64,000 nt of DNA from Saccharothrix sp. S26 (GCF_021390395.1 NZ_JAJUWT010000015.1:62001-126000); one strand, 5' to 3'; counted from the stretch's first letter, positions 34,255-42,299 are shown. Notes: a model not told the origin generated them from the sequence alone. Numbers and translations are program-made.

Positions 34255-35129
34255 ACCACGCACTCCCCCCGACCCGGGACGTTCCGCCGCACAGCCGGGC
34301 GCGGATCCGCGCGCGGCTGGAACAGGAGGTCACCGGCGGTCGCCGTGCCGTCCGGTTCGCGCCCCTGATCACCGCCGGTGTCGCGGTGGCGGCCGTCGTC
34401 GCGCTGGTCGCGGTCGTCACGCCGGGGCAGCCGGCAGGCGGTGACGACGTGGCCGTGCAGACGACCGCGGCCGCTGCCACGACGACGTCGAGCCGGCCGG
34501 CGGGGCCGCCGGTGATCCCCGGGCTGTCGCCGCAGCGGATAGCCGAGATCGAGCGGGGCTGCGCGGACAGCGCGGGCGTCAAGAGCAAGCCCGTGCTGCA
34601 CCAGTACCTGACCGACGAGATCGGCACGTTCGCGCTGCTCTACTCCGGCAGCGACATGCTGAGCTGCACGATCGACGGTCCCACCATGCCCTACAACTCG
34701 GCGATGGCCGGCGGCTTGGCGGTCGGGTGGCTGCCCGGCGAGTTCTCCGCCGACGAGGTCGGCGCGGCCTCCGGCGGCGACGGCGGCAAGCCGGAGTACG
34801 CGGGCCGCCCGGGGTACGAGCAGGCGGCCGGCCGGGTGACGTCCAAGGTGGCCAGGGTCACCTTCGGGCGGGACGGGCACGAGGTGGACGCGACGATCGC
34901 CAACGGCACGTTCGTGGCCCGGATCCCGCACCCGTCGGACTGGCAGGTCACGGACGGGTGGGACCGGCAGGGCTCTCTCCGGGCCTACGACGCGCACGGC
35001 GCGCTGCTCGGCGAGTGGATGGCCGAGTGGGACCGGACGAAGTGCTGGGTCGACCCCGACGGGGTGATCGTCGTCGGCGCCCGTGACCGCGACCCGACGA
35101 CGTGCGCGCCGGCCGTGGCCTGGGAGTAG
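34251..35129 (+). CDS. Single-span membrane protein coupled to the ECF sigma factor
   Basis: A 292-aa protein. A short cytoplasmic part (1-35; SRARIRARLEQEVTGGRR) precedes one membrane segment (about 38-62; FAPLITAGVAVAAVVALVAVV), a Thr/Ala linker and a 200-residue outer domain with four cysteines (RGCADS, LSCTID, TKCWVD, TTCAPA). No known anti-sigma motif such as a zinc-binding HxxxCxxC is visible, and the cytoplasmic part is short, so its role as anti-sigma is inferred from overlap with the sigma gene only. The outer domain could sense an extracellular signal. Confidence 0.75.
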   Translation: MNHALPPTRDVPPHSRARIRARLEQEVTGGRRAVRFAPLITAGVAVAAVVALVAVVTPGQPAGGDDVAVQTTAAAATTTSSRPAGPPVIPGLSPQRIAEIERGCADSAGVKSKPVLHQYLTDEIGTFALLYSGSDMLSCTIDGPTMPYNSAMAGGLAVGWLPGEFSADEVGAASGGDGGKPEYAGRPGYEQAAGRVTSKVARVTFGRDGHEVDATIANGTFVARIPHPSDWQVTDGWDRQGSLRAYDAHGALLGEWMAEWDRTKCWVDPDGVIVVGARDRDPTTCAPAVAWE

Positions 35130-35136
35130 TGGCCCG

Positions 35137-35172
35137 CGGGGTGTGTCGGGCTCAGGTCGGCGACACACCCCG
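35137..35172. terminator. Bidirectional terminator overlapping the Lrp gene 3' end
   Basis: CGGGGTGTGTCG (35137-35148) pairs perfectly with CGACACACCCCG (35161-35172), loop 12 nt. The right arm lies inside the last codons of the convergent Lrp-type gene. Confidence 0.75.
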
Positions 35173-35598
35173 GTACGGCAGGGTCTGGCTGTAGACGATG
35201 TTGGTGGTGGTGCTGCCGAAGCCGGTGAGGTCGTTGACGACCTGCTCCAGGTGCGGCATCGAGGTGGCGGCGACCTTGAGCGTGTAGCAGTCGTCACCGG
35301 TGGTGCGCAGGCACTCCAGGATCTCGGGGCGGTCGGCCAGCAGCGCGTGCAGCGGCTCGTGCCGGTTGCCCGGGTACTTCAGGCGGACGACGGCCAGCAC
35401 GGCGTAGCCGACCTTGGCCAGGTCCACCTCGGCCCGGTAGCCGGTGATCACGCCGGCGGACTCCAGCCTGCGGACGCGCTCGGTGGTGGCCGACGCGCTG
35501 AGGTTGACTCGGCGGCCCAGCTCGCTGAGCGCGATCCGGCCGTCGCGTTGCAGCTCGGCGAGGATGGCCCAGTCAGTCGGATCGAGGTTCCCGGTCAT
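35152..35598 (-). CDS. Lrp/AsnC family transcriptional regulator
   Basis: A 148-aa amino-acid-responsive regulator. N-terminal helix-turn-helix (about 5-55; LDPTDWAILAELQRDGRIAL, then RVNLSASATTERVRRLE) and C-terminal RAM/AsnC domain (about 70-145; YPGNRHEPLHALLADRPEIL, then GDDCYTLKVAA). It is divergent from the LLM oxidoreductase/deaminase pair with 93 bp between, so that pair is a probable target. The effector is unknown. ATG 35598. Confidence 0.93.
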   Translation of the reverse strand: MTGNLDPTDWAILAELQRDGRIALSELGRRVNLSASATTERVRRLESAGVITGYRAEVDLAKVGYAVLAVVRLKYPGNRHEPLHALLADRPEILECLRTTGDDCYTLKVAATSMPHLEQVVNDLTGFGSTTTNIVYSQTLPYRGVSPT

Positions 35599-35691
35599 CC
35601 CGGCACTTTACCGTGGATTTTGCGGCCGGAGGGTCGTTGAACAGGGGTTTGTCTCTTCAGGATCGGTTGCGCACCGCATAGCGTTGGCGCC

Positions 35692-36525
35692 GTGCAGATC
35701 GGTGTGAACGTCCCGAACTTCGGTCCGGGCACCTCTCCGGACGTGTTGCGCGACTGGGCGCGGACCGTCGAGGGCCTGGGCTTCGACCTGTTGATGGTGT
35801 CCGACCACGTGGCCGTGACGCCGGACGTGGCCCAGCAGTACCCGGCCCCGTTCTACGAGCCGTTCACCGCGCTGGCGTGGCTGGCCGGGGTGACGTCGCG
35901 GATCCGGCTGGGCACCACCGTGCTGGTGCTGCCGTACCGGCACCCGTTGCTGGTGGCGCGGATGGCGGCGAACGTCAACGAGCTGTCCGGCGGGCGGTTC
36001 GTGCTCGGCGTCGGGGTCGGGTGGGCGCGGCAGGAGTACGCGGCGCTGGGCGTGCCGTTCGGCGAGCGGGGCCGGTTGACCGACGAAGGGCTGCGGGTGG
36101 TGCGTGACGCGTGGCGGGACGAGTCGGACTACCGGGCCGGGCGCATCCCGATCTGGGTGGGCGGGCACTCCGACGCGGCGTTGCGGCGGGCCGTGCGGCT
36201 CGGGGACGCGTGGCACAGCCTGCGCCTCACGCCGGCGGCGTTCCGGGAGGCGTTGGGGCGGTTGGAGGGCATCGCGGCGGCGGAGGGGAAGCCGTTGCCC
36301 GCGTTGACCCCGCGCATCCTGCTGCACCTCACGTCGGGGGACCCGGGGCCGGAGCGGCGGTTGGGCGAGGGGACCGTCGAGCAGGTGGTCGGCGACCTGG
36401 CGGAGTTGCGTTCGCTGGGCGCGGAGGCCGTGGTGCTGGACCCGTTCGTGGGCGATCCACAGGAGACTGTCCACCCCGAGGTCGCCTGGCAGGCGTTGGC
36501 GACCGTGCGAAAGGAGTTCCGATGA
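35692..36525 (+). CDS. LLM class F420-dependent oxidoreductase
   Basis: A 277-aa TIM-barrel oxidoreductase of the luciferase-like superfamily, probably using coenzyme F420 as actinobacterial members do. Family segments: MQIGVNVPNFGPGTSPDVLR at the N-terminus, SDHVAVTPD, RIRLGTTVLVLPYRHP and the flavin/F420 loop NELSGGRFVLGVGVGWARQE (about residues 92-111). Its stop overlaps the start of a deaminase gene (ATGA), so they form an operon opposite an Lrp regulator. The substrate is unknown. Confidence 0.92.
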   Translation: MQIGVNVPNFGPGTSPDVLRDWARTVEGLGFDLLMVSDHVAVTPDVAQQYPAPFYEPFTALAWLAGVTSRIRLGTTVLVLPYRHPLLVARMAANVNELSGGRFVLGVGVGWARQEYAALGVPFGERGRLTDEGLRVVRDAWRDESDYRAGRIPIWVGGHSDAALRRAVRLGDAWHSLRLTPAAFREALGRLEGIAAAEGKPLPALTPRILLHLTSGDPGPERRLGEGTVEQVVGDLAELRSLGAEAVVLDPFVGDPQETVHPEVAWQALATVRKEFR

Positions 36526-36932
36526 GCTTGCTCAGGGCGATCGAGTTGGCGGCGGAGGCGCGTGCGTCGGGCAACCCGCCGTTCGGGTCGTTGTTGGTGG
36601 GGCCGGACGGTGAGGTGTTGGCGGAGGAGCGCAACACCAGCGTGACGGACGACGACATCACCGCGCACCCGGAGCTGAAGCTGGCGCGGTGGGCGGCGCG
36701 GTCGCTCACGCCGGAGGTGGCGGCCGGGACGACGATGTTCACCAGCTGCCAGCCGTGCGGGATGTGCCAGGGCGCGATCGAGCGGTCGGGGCTGGGGCGG
36801 GTGGTGTTCGCGCTGTCGACCGAACAGCTCAACGCGTTGAAGCCGGGTGGCGGGTTCCCGCCCGTGCCGCAGGAGGGGCCCGCGTTGCTCGAGGAGGCGA
36901 CCGTGCCGGTGGAGGGGTACTACCGGTCCTGA
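36522..36932 (+). CDS. Nucleoside/cytidine-type deaminase
   Basis: A 136-aa zinc-dependent deaminase of the tRNA-adenosine/guanine deaminase-like group. The zinc-binding elements are HPE (TAHPELKLARWA, about residue 46; HAE is more usual) and CQPCGMC (about residue 74, PCxxC motif). The N-terminal GNPPFGSLLVGPDGEVL is a typical substrate loop. Substrate specificity cannot be read; guanine or a modified nucleoside is possible. It is the second gene of the LLM oxidoreductase operon and is followed by a 22-bp tandem repeat. Confidence 0.88.
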   Translation: MSLLRAIELAAEARASGNPPFGSLLVGPDGEVLAEERNTSVTDDDITAHPELKLARWAARSLTPEVAAGTTMFTSCQPCGMCQGAIERSGLGRVVFALSTEQLNALKPGGGFPPVPQEGPALLEEATVPVEGYYRS

Positions 36933-36934
36933 GC

Positions 36935-37022
36935 GTTGAACTCGGGGGTCGCGAGCGTAGGACACGCGCGTTCCGAACGTAGGACTCTCGCGTTCTGGAG
37001 GTAGGACTCGCGGTGTGGGGTT
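36935..37022. repeat. Tandem repeat, period 22 bp, about four units
   Basis: GTAGGAC recurs at 36957, 36979 and 37001, exactly 22 bp apart; the three units are GTAGGACACGCGCGTTCCGA.., GTAGGACTCTCGCGTTCTGG.. and GTAGGACTCGCGG... A degenerate fourth unit (GTTGAACTCGGGGG..) precedes at 36935. The array lies between the deaminase stop and the LPMO promoter. Confidence 0.7.
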
Positions 37023-37069
37023 CACAGATTGTGCCCGGTTCGCTACCTTGGGATCTGGGAGCGCTCCCA
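37021..37069 (+). promoter_or_regulatory. LPMO promoter with perfect CebR/CelR box
   Basis: TTCACA (37021-37026), 17 nt, TACCTT (37044-37049), then TGGGAGCGCTCCCA (37056-37069) over the start site. The -35 hexamer, spacing and box position match the DoxX promoter at 22.86 kb. Confidence 0.8.
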
Positions 37070-37109
37070 GCCCTGTAGTCGGTTAATCCTCAACGTGGAG
37101 GACACACAC

Positions 37110-37781
37110 ATGACCTTCAGACGCGGTCTTCGCTCGGCGCTCGGCGTCTTCACCTCGGTCCTGGCGGTCCTCGCCGCAGGTCTCGTGGCCCTGGTGGGCA
37201 CCTCGGGCGTCGCGAGCGCGCACGGCTCGGTCACCGACCCGCCGTCGCGCAACTACGGCTGCTGGCAGCGCTGGGGTAGCGACCACCTGAACCCGAACAT
37301 GGGTCAGACGGACCCGATGTGCGCCCAGGCCTGGAAGGCCGACCCGAACGCGATGTGGAACTGGAACGGCCTGTACCGCAACGGTGTCGGCGGCAACCAC
37401 CAGGGTGCGCTGCCCAACGGCCAGCTCTGCAGCGGCGGCCTGGCCGAGAGCGGCCGGTACCGCGCGCTCGACACGGTCGGCGCGTGGAACACCACCACCA
37501 AGCCCCGCCAGTTCACCCTGACCATCACGGACCAGGCGAAGCACGGTGCGGACTACCTCCGCATCTACATCACCCGCCAGGGCGTCAACACGGCGACCAC
37601 GCCGCTGCGCTGGAGCGACCTGGAGCTGGTCACCTCGACCGGCCGCTACGGCACCACGGGCCTCTACCAGGCCCAGGTCAACGCGGGCAGCCGCACCGGC
37701 CGCCACACGATCTTCACGATCTGGCAGGCCAGCCACATGGACCAGGCGTACTACCTGTGCAGTGACGTGAACTTCCAGTAA
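37110..37781 (+). CDS. Secreted AA10 lytic polysaccharide monooxygenase
   Basis: A 223-aa secreted copper enzyme that oxidatively cuts cellulose or chitin chains. The signal peptide (1-37, ending GVASA) is removed to expose His38 as the N-terminal copper ligand (HGSVTDPPSRNYGCWQRWG). The second histidine-brace ligand is most likely His97 (GVGGNHQGALPNG), and a C-terminal aromatic (VNFQ) fits the axial position. Several cysteines suggest disulfides. There is no binding module, so it is a single-domain enzyme. The promoter carries a perfect CebR box, pointing to cellulose-linked induction. A strong terminator follows. Confidence 0.94.
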   Translation: MTFRRGLRSALGVFTSVLAVLAAGLVALVGTSGVASAHGSVTDPPSRNYGCWQRWGSDHLNPNMGQTDPMCAQAWKADPNAMWNWNGLYRNGVGGNHQGALPNGQLCSGGLAESGRYRALDTVGAWNTTTKPRQFTLTITDQAKHGADYLRIYITRQGVNTATTPLRWSDLELVTSTGRYGTTGLYQAQVNAGSRTGRHTIFTIWQASHMDQAYYLCSDVNFQ

Positions 37782-37813
37782 GACCCGGCGGCGGTGACGC
37801 CGTGAGCGACACA

Positions 37814-37850
37814 CGGGCACACGGGCGCGGCCTCCGCGCCCGTGTGCCCG
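37814..37850. terminator. Bidirectional terminator between LPMO and manA
   Basis: A 16-bp perfect stem, CGGGCACACGGGCGCG (37814-37829) with CGCGCCCGTGTGCCCG (37835-37850), loop GCCTC. Confidence 0.9.
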
Positions 37851-37856
37851 CCCGCG

Positions 37857-38957
37857 TCAGGCGAGGTTCGTGGTGGCCCAGAACGCCTCGCCGTCACCGG
37901 AGACCTCGGCGGCGTCGGCGCTGTGCGGCAGGAACGCCGACTCGCCGCCGCGCAACACCACGTCCGCACCGGCACGGCTCACGACCACGCAACCCTTGGT
38001 GCACAACAGGAGCTGCGGTCCGGCACCGCGCAGAACGGCCCCCGGCCGCACGGCGTGCAGGCGGAACTCGGGCTCCGGCGTCCGGTAAGTCCTCAGTGGA
38101 CCGTCGTCTTCACCGTCGAGCACGGCGGCGGGACCGGTCCGGTGGTCCACCAACGACAGCACCGCGGGCACGTCCACCGGCTTGGTGGTCAGGCCCGCGC
38201 GCAGCACGTTGTCGGAGTTCGCCATCAGCTCGACGCCCGTGCCGCGCAGGTGCGCGTGCAGCACGCCCGCGCCGACGTAGACCCCTTGCCCCGGCCGCAA
38301 CCGCACGGCGTTGAGCAGCAACGCCGCCACCACGCCCGCGTCGGTCGGGTAGACCTCGGCCAGGTCCACGACGTGCGCGAGGGCCGGCACCCGTGCCGCC
38401 GCGTCCGCGACCTCCGCGACCACGGACCCATCGGCGTCGTGCAACGCCCACCGCAGCGCGCTCGCCGTGTCGTCGGCCGAGAGCGCGGCCCGCATCGGGG
38501 CCAACGACGGCACGTCCAGCTCGTCCAGCAACGCCACCGTCTCGGCGGGCCGGCGCAGGCCCGACAGGGTCTCGAACTCGGTCAGCGCGACCAGCACCTC
38601 CGGCTTGGGCCGGTCGTCGCGGTAGCCGTGCTCGGCGAACCCGACCACGGCCTGCTCGCGGTTCGGGTGCACCTGCAACGACAGCGGCGCGTCCACGGCC
38701 AGCACCTTGAGCAGGAACGGCAGGCGCGGCCCGAACGCGGCCAGGCTCGCCGGCCCGAGCAGCCCGGCCGGGTTGGCCGCGAGGTGGGCGTCCAGCGCCA
38801 CGTCGCAGTCGGCCAGCCGGGACGGGTCGTCGGGGTGCGCGCCGACCCACAGCTCCGCCTGCGGCACGGCGCTCGGCGACGGCTCGCCGCGGAGCTCGGC
38901 CAGCGCGGTCCGCGAACCCCAGTGGTACTCCCGGACGGTGGTGTCCAACTTGCGCAC
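37857..38957 (-). CDS. manA: Mannose-6-phosphate isomerase, class I
   Basis: A 366-aa zinc-dependent isomerase interconverting mannose-6-phosphate and fructose-6-phosphate in the cytoplasm. The type I PMI fold is clear: ELWVGAHPDDPSRL (about residues 35-48), the zinc/active-site strand LQVHPNREQA (about 94-103) and the GVYVGAGVLHAHLRGTGVEL cupin segment (about 225-245). The GTG start at 38957 is 9 bp after the ROK kinase stop, so both are co-transcribed. Together with beta-mannosidase genes upstream it channels mannose to glycolysis. Confidence 0.95.
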   Translation of the reverse strand: MRKLDTTVREYHWGSRTALAELRGEPSPSAVPQAELWVGAHPDDPSRLADCDVALDAHLAANPAGLLGPASLAAFGPRLPFLLKVLAVDAPLSLQVHPNREQAVVGFAEHGYRDDRPKPEVLVALTEFETLSGLRRPAETVALLDELDVPSLAPMRAALSADDTASALRWALHDADGSVVAEVADAAARVPALAHVVDLAEVYPTDAGVVAALLLNAVRLRPGQGVYVGAGVLHAHLRGTGVELMANSDNVLRAGLTTKPVDVPAVLSLVDHRTGPAAVLDGEDDGPLRTYRTPEPEFRLHAVRPGAVLRGAGPQLLLCTKGCVVVSRAGADVVLRGGESAFLPHSADAAEVSGDGEAFWATTNLA

Positions 38958-38966
38958 GGCGATCCC

Positions 38967-39923
38967 TCAGATTCCCACGGGCACGGACGGGGCGCGGTCC
39001 TCCGCGAGCAGCGCCGCCGCGCCGATCAGGCCGGAGTCGACGCCCAGCGTGGCGGGCCACACCTGCACCCGGCGCATGAACTCGAGCCCCGCGTAGTCCG
39101 CGAGCGGGCCGGTGACGGCGGGTTCGAGCAGGTCCCAGGCTTGCGCCACGCCGCCGCCGATGACCACGCGGTCGATCTCGCACAGCGCGGAGGCGACCGT
39201 GATGACCTGGGCGACCGCCGCGCCGGAACGCCGGAAGGCCGCCCGCGCGGTCGGGTCGCCCGCCCGTGCCGACGCGGCGAGCGCGACGCCGTCCGCGGTG
39301 CCGCCGAGCGGCTGCCAGCCCTGTTCCAGGGCCCAGCGCACCATCGACGGGCCGCTGGCGATGGCCTCGGAGCAGCCGTTGGCGCCGCAGCCGCACAGCG
39401 GACCCCTCGGGTCGACCACGAAGTGCCCGACGTGGCCGGCGTTGCCGGTGGTGCCGAAGTGCGGCCGGCCCGCGAAGACGAACCCGCCGCCGACGCCGGT
39501 CGAGACGACCATGCCGAGCAGGCACTCGCTGCCGCGGCCGTTGCCGTGGTGGTACTCGGCCAGCGCCATGCACAGCGCGTCGCCGCCGAGGCGGACCGGC
39601 AGGCCGGGCAGCAGGTCGCCGACCCGGGCGGTGATCGGGAAGTCGCGCCAGCCGGGGATGTTGACCGGGCTGATCGTGCCGGTGCGCAGGTCCATCGGCG
39701 CGGCCGAGGCGATGCCGGCGCCGAGCACGGTCCGGCCGGCGGCGGCGTCGAGCAGGTCCGCCAGCACGCCCGCGAGGCCGGCCCAGACGGTCTCGGCGTC
39801 ACCGGCGGGCGTCGGCGTGGTGCGGCGGGCCAGGACGGAGCCGTCCGGCTCGACCAGTGCCGCGGCGAGCTTGGTGCCGCCGATGTCGATGGCGACCGCG
39901 ACCGGGTCGAGTGCTTGGCCCAT
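38967..39923 (-). CDS. ROK family sugar kinase
   Basis: A 318-aa kinase phosphorylating a hexose. It has the phosphate-1 motif AVAIDIGGTKLAAALV, the ROK signature region (GNAGHVGHFVV) and the zinc site CGCGANGCSE (about residues 165-175), and no DNA-binding domain. It could be glucokinase, but linkage to manA suggests mannose or fructose as substrate. Its promoter TTGACG-17-TTAACT ends 6 nt before ATG 39923, so the mRNA is probably leaderless. It heads the kinase-manA unit. Confidence 0.9.
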   Translation of the reverse strand: MGQALDPVAVAIDIGGTKLAAALVEPDGSVLARRTTPTPAGDAETVWAGLAGVLADLLDAAAGRTVLGAGIASAAPMDLRTGTISPVNIPGWRDFPITARVGDLLPGLPVRLGGDALCMALAEYHHGNGRGSECLLGMVVSTGVGGGFVFAGRPHFGTTGNAGHVGHFVVDPRGPLCGCGANGCSEAIASGPSMVRWALEQGWQPLGGTADGVALAASARAGDPTARAAFRRSGAAVAQVITVASALCEIDRVVIGGGVAQAWDLLEPAVTGPLADYAGLEFMRRVQVWPATLGVDSGLIGAAALLAEDRAPSVPVGI

Positions 39924-39929
39924 GGACTT

Positions 39930-39958
39930 AGTTAATCCGTTAAGCAAAGTTTCGTCAA
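39930..39958 (-). promoter_or_regulatory. Promoter of the ROK kinase-manA unit (leaderless)
   Basis: Minus strand TTGACG (39953-39958), 17 nt, TTAACT (39930-39935). Six nt separate the -10 from ATG 39923, implying transcription starts at the start codon. TTAATCCGTTAA (39932-39943) overlaps it and a similar TTAACCGGTTCA is at 39989-40000; both are near-palindromes and candidate operators. Confidence 0.6.
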
Positions 39959-40023
39959 GAGCTGGTGACAGGGTCGGGCGGAGGGAGGTTAACCGGTTCA
40001 CCCAATCCCGCTCGACCGCGCGG

Positions 40024-40464
40024 TCACCGGTCCCAGCCGTAGGCGGAGAACGGTGTGCCGGCGCGGTAGCCGGCCAGGCCCGCGGCCGGGTAGTCGATCA
40101 GGTCGCGCGGCAACGCGCCCAGCTCGAACCACCCCAGCTCCGCGCACTTGTCCGGCTCCCGGTTCTCCGGGACACCGGCCCAGGTCCGCGCCTCGAAGAA
40201 CAGGCCGAGGCGCGGCTCCAAGCCGGAACGCCTGGCGTGCACGGTGTGCACGAGGCGCAGGTCCGCGGGGTCCAGGCGCACGCCGATCTCCTCCTCGGCC
40301 TCGCGCACGGCCGCGTCGAGCACCGACTCCCCCGCGTCGAGCTTGCCGGACGGCAGGTGCCAGCGGCCGTCGAACAGCGGGTTCGCGTCCCGCCGCCGCG
40401 ACAGCAGCACCCGGCCGTCGCGCACCAGCAGGACGTGGACGTCGATCAGGTGGCGGTCCGGCAT
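40024..40464 (-). CDS. Nudix hydrolase
   Basis: A 146-aa hydrolase of nucleoside diphosphates linked to another moiety. The Nudix box is exact: GKLDAGESVLDAAVREAEEE followed by IGV (about residues 40-62), matching G-x5-E-x7-R-E-U-x-E-E-x-G-U. The start MPDRHLIDVHVLLVRDGRVL is of the mutT/ADP-ribose type. It lies 10 bp after the aldo-keto reductase stop in the same direction, so it is probably in the GH2-LacI-AKR operon. Its substrate is unknown. Confidence 0.9.
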   Translation of the reverse strand: MPDRHLIDVHVLLVRDGRVLLSRRRDANPLFDGRWHLPSGKLDAGESVLDAAVREAEEEIGVRLDPADLRLVHTVHARRSGLEPRLGLFFEARTWAGVPENREPDKCAELGWFELGALPRDLIDYPAAGLAGYRAGTPFSAYGWDR

Positions 40465-40474
40465 CGGCGTGCCG

Positions 40475-41455
40475 TCACAGGTGCCGTTCGATCTCGGCCA
40501 GCTCGTCGTCGTCGAACGCCAGGTTCGCCGTCGCGGCCACGTTGTCCTCGAGCTGCTTCACGCTCGACGCCCCGATCAACGCGGACGTGACGTTGCGCAG
40601 CACCCACGCGATCGCCAACTGCGCCAACGTCTGCCCGCGCCGCTTGGCGACGTCGTCGAGCGCCCGCACCTTCGCCAGCGTCGCCTCGTCCAAGTTGGAC
40701 TCCGACAGGAACGGCGACGCGCCGGCCGCCCGCGAACCCTCCGGCACGCCGTTGAGGTAGCGGTCGGTCAGCAGGCCCTGCGCCAGCGGCGAGAACGCGA
40801 TGCTGCCCGCGCCGACCTCGGCCAGCACGTCGAGCAGGCCGTCCTCGACCCACCGGTTGAGCATCGAGTACGACGGCTGGTGGATCAGCAGCGGCGTGCC
40901 GAGCGAGTCGAGCACGCGGGCCGCTTGCGCGGTCTGCTCGGCGGAGTAGTTCGAGATGCCGACGTACAGCGCCTTGCCCGAGCGGACGACGTGGTCCAGC
41001 GCGCCCATCGTCTCCTCGATGGGGGTGTCCGGGTCGGGCCGGTGGTGGTAGAAGATGTCGACGTAGTCCAGGCCGAGGCGGGCCAGCGACTGGTCCAGCG
41101 AGCTGACCAGGTACTTGCGGGAACCCCACTCGCCGTACGGGCCGTTCCACATGTGGTAGCCGGCCTTGGTGGCCACCACGATCTCGTCCCGGTACGGCCG
41201 GAAGTCCTGCGCGAACAGCCTGCCGAAGTTCTCCTCGGCGCTGCCGGGCGGCGGCCCGTAGTTGTTGGCCAGGTCGAAGTGCGTCACGCCCAGGTCGAAC
41301 GCGCGGCGCAGGATCGCCCGCTGGCCGTCCAGGTGCTTGTCGTGGCCGAAGTTGTGCCACAGGCCCAACGACACGGCGGGCAGCTTGAGCCCGCTGCGGC
41401 CGGACCGGCGGTAGGGCATGGCGTCGTACCGCGACTGCGCGGCGAGGTGGGTCAT
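40475..41455 (-). CDS. Aldo/keto reductase (YghZ/Gpr-like)
   Basis: A 326-aa NADPH-dependent reductase of the AKR14-like group. The TIM-barrel motifs are present: catalytic Asp-Tyr segment HFDLANNYGPPPGSAE (about residues 59-74), catalytic Lys in VVATKAGYHMW, and His in FYHHRPDPDTP. The N-terminus YDAMPYRRSGRSGLKLPAVS is typical of L-glyceraldehyde-3-phosphate reductases. In this context it may reduce a sugar aldehyde released during oligosaccharide use; that is inference. It is the third gene of the operon started by the GH2 beta-mannosidase. Confidence 0.9.
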   Translation of the reverse strand: MTHLAAQSRYDAMPYRRSGRSGLKLPAVSLGLWHNFGHDKHLDGQRAILRRAFDLGVTHFDLANNYGPPPGSAEENFGRLFAQDFRPYRDEIVVATKAGYHMWNGPYGEWGSRKYLVSSLDQSLARLGLDYVDIFYHHRPDPDTPIEETMGALDHVVRSGKALYVGISNYSAEQTAQAARVLDSLGTPLLIHQPSYSMLNRWVEDGLLDVLAEVGAGSIAFSPLAQGLLTDRYLNGVPEGSRAAGASPFLSESNLDEATLAKVRALDDVAKRRGQTLAQLAIAWVLRNVTSALIGASSVKQLEDNVAATANLAFDDDELAEIERHL

Positions 41456-41465
41456 CGGAATCCTC

Positions 41466-42299
41466 TTATCGGGTGCTCTCCCGCGCGATGAGCGTGGGCT
41501 TGGGCGACCAGCGCTCGGCGACCTCGACCCCGGCGATGAGCTCCAGCACCGACTCGGCGACGGTGACGCCGAACTGGTGCACGTCCACGCTCATCGTGGT
41601 CAACGCGGGCGAGGCGAGCCGGCACAGCGACGAGTCGTCCCACGCGACCAGGCTGAGCCGGTCGGGCACGGCGACGCCGAGTTCCTTGGCGACGCTCAGG
41701 CCCGCGACGGCCATCACGTCGTTGTCGTAGAGGATCGCGGTGGGCGGCTCGGGCGAGCCGAGCAGCGCGGTGGTGAGCTTGGCCCCCGACTCCTCCGAGT
41801 AGTCGCCCTCCACCACGACGGGCTCGATGCCCGCCTCCGCGCAGCCTTCGAGCAGGGCCGCGGTGCGCGCCCTGGTGTGCAGCAGCGCGTTGGGGCCGGT
41901 GACCCGGGCGATGCGCCGGTGGCCCAGCTCCAGCAGGTAGGACAACGCCTCCCGCACCGGTCCCGCGTCGTCGGTGCGCACGGCGGGCACGGCCAGCTCG
42001 TCCGGCTCGCCCACGTACAGCGCGGGCAGGCCCATCTCGCGCAGCACCGCCGGCCGGTGGTCGTCCACGGTGCGGTTGACCACCACCACCGCGTCGACCA
42101 CACCGCCCGCCGCCCACCTGCGGTAGGCGGCGATCTCGGCGTCCTCGTTGCCCACGATGTGCAGCAGCACGGACCGGTCGCCCTCGGCGAGCCGTTCCTC
42201 GATGCCCGCGATGAACTCCATGAAGAACGGCTCCGCCCCCAGCAGCCGCGCGGGGCGGGCCAGGACGAGGCCGACGGAGCCGGGCGAGCCGGTGGTCAT
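41466..42299 (-). CDS. LacI-type sugar-sensor protein lacking the DNA-binding domain
   Basis: A 277-aa protein. From its first residues (SVGLVLARPARLLGAEPFFM) it aligns with the periplasmic-binding-protein-like sensor domain of LacI/GalR regulators, including DDAGPVREALSYLLELGHRR, AILYDNDVMAVAGLSVAKEL and the family's usual ending (WSPKPTLIARES). The N-terminal 55-60 residue helix-turn-helix is absent: the ATG overlaps the GH2 stop (ATGA) and no such helix-turn-helix is encoded upstream in any frame within the GH2 tail. It cannot bind DNA by the normal LacI route. It may act as a sugar-binding partner, or be a decaying regulator that kept its frame. Confidence 0.8.
   Translation of the reverse strand: MTTGSPGSVGLVLARPARLLGAEPFFMEFIAGIEERLAEGDRSVLLHIVGNEDAEIAAYRRWAAGGVVDAVVVVNRTVDDHRPAVLREMGLPALYVGEPDELAVPAVRTDDAGPVREALSYLLELGHRRIARVTGPNALLHTRARTAALLEGCAEAGIEPVVVEGDYSEESGAKLTTALLGSPEPPTAILYDNDVMAVAGLSVAKELGVAVPDRLSLVAWDDSSLCRLASPALTTMSVDVHQFGVTVAESVLELIAGVEVAERWSPKPTLIARESTR

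Noticed and set aside
36935-37022. CRISPR array
   Set aside because: Units are 22 bp with no separate spacers and no cas genes; it is a simple tandem repeat.
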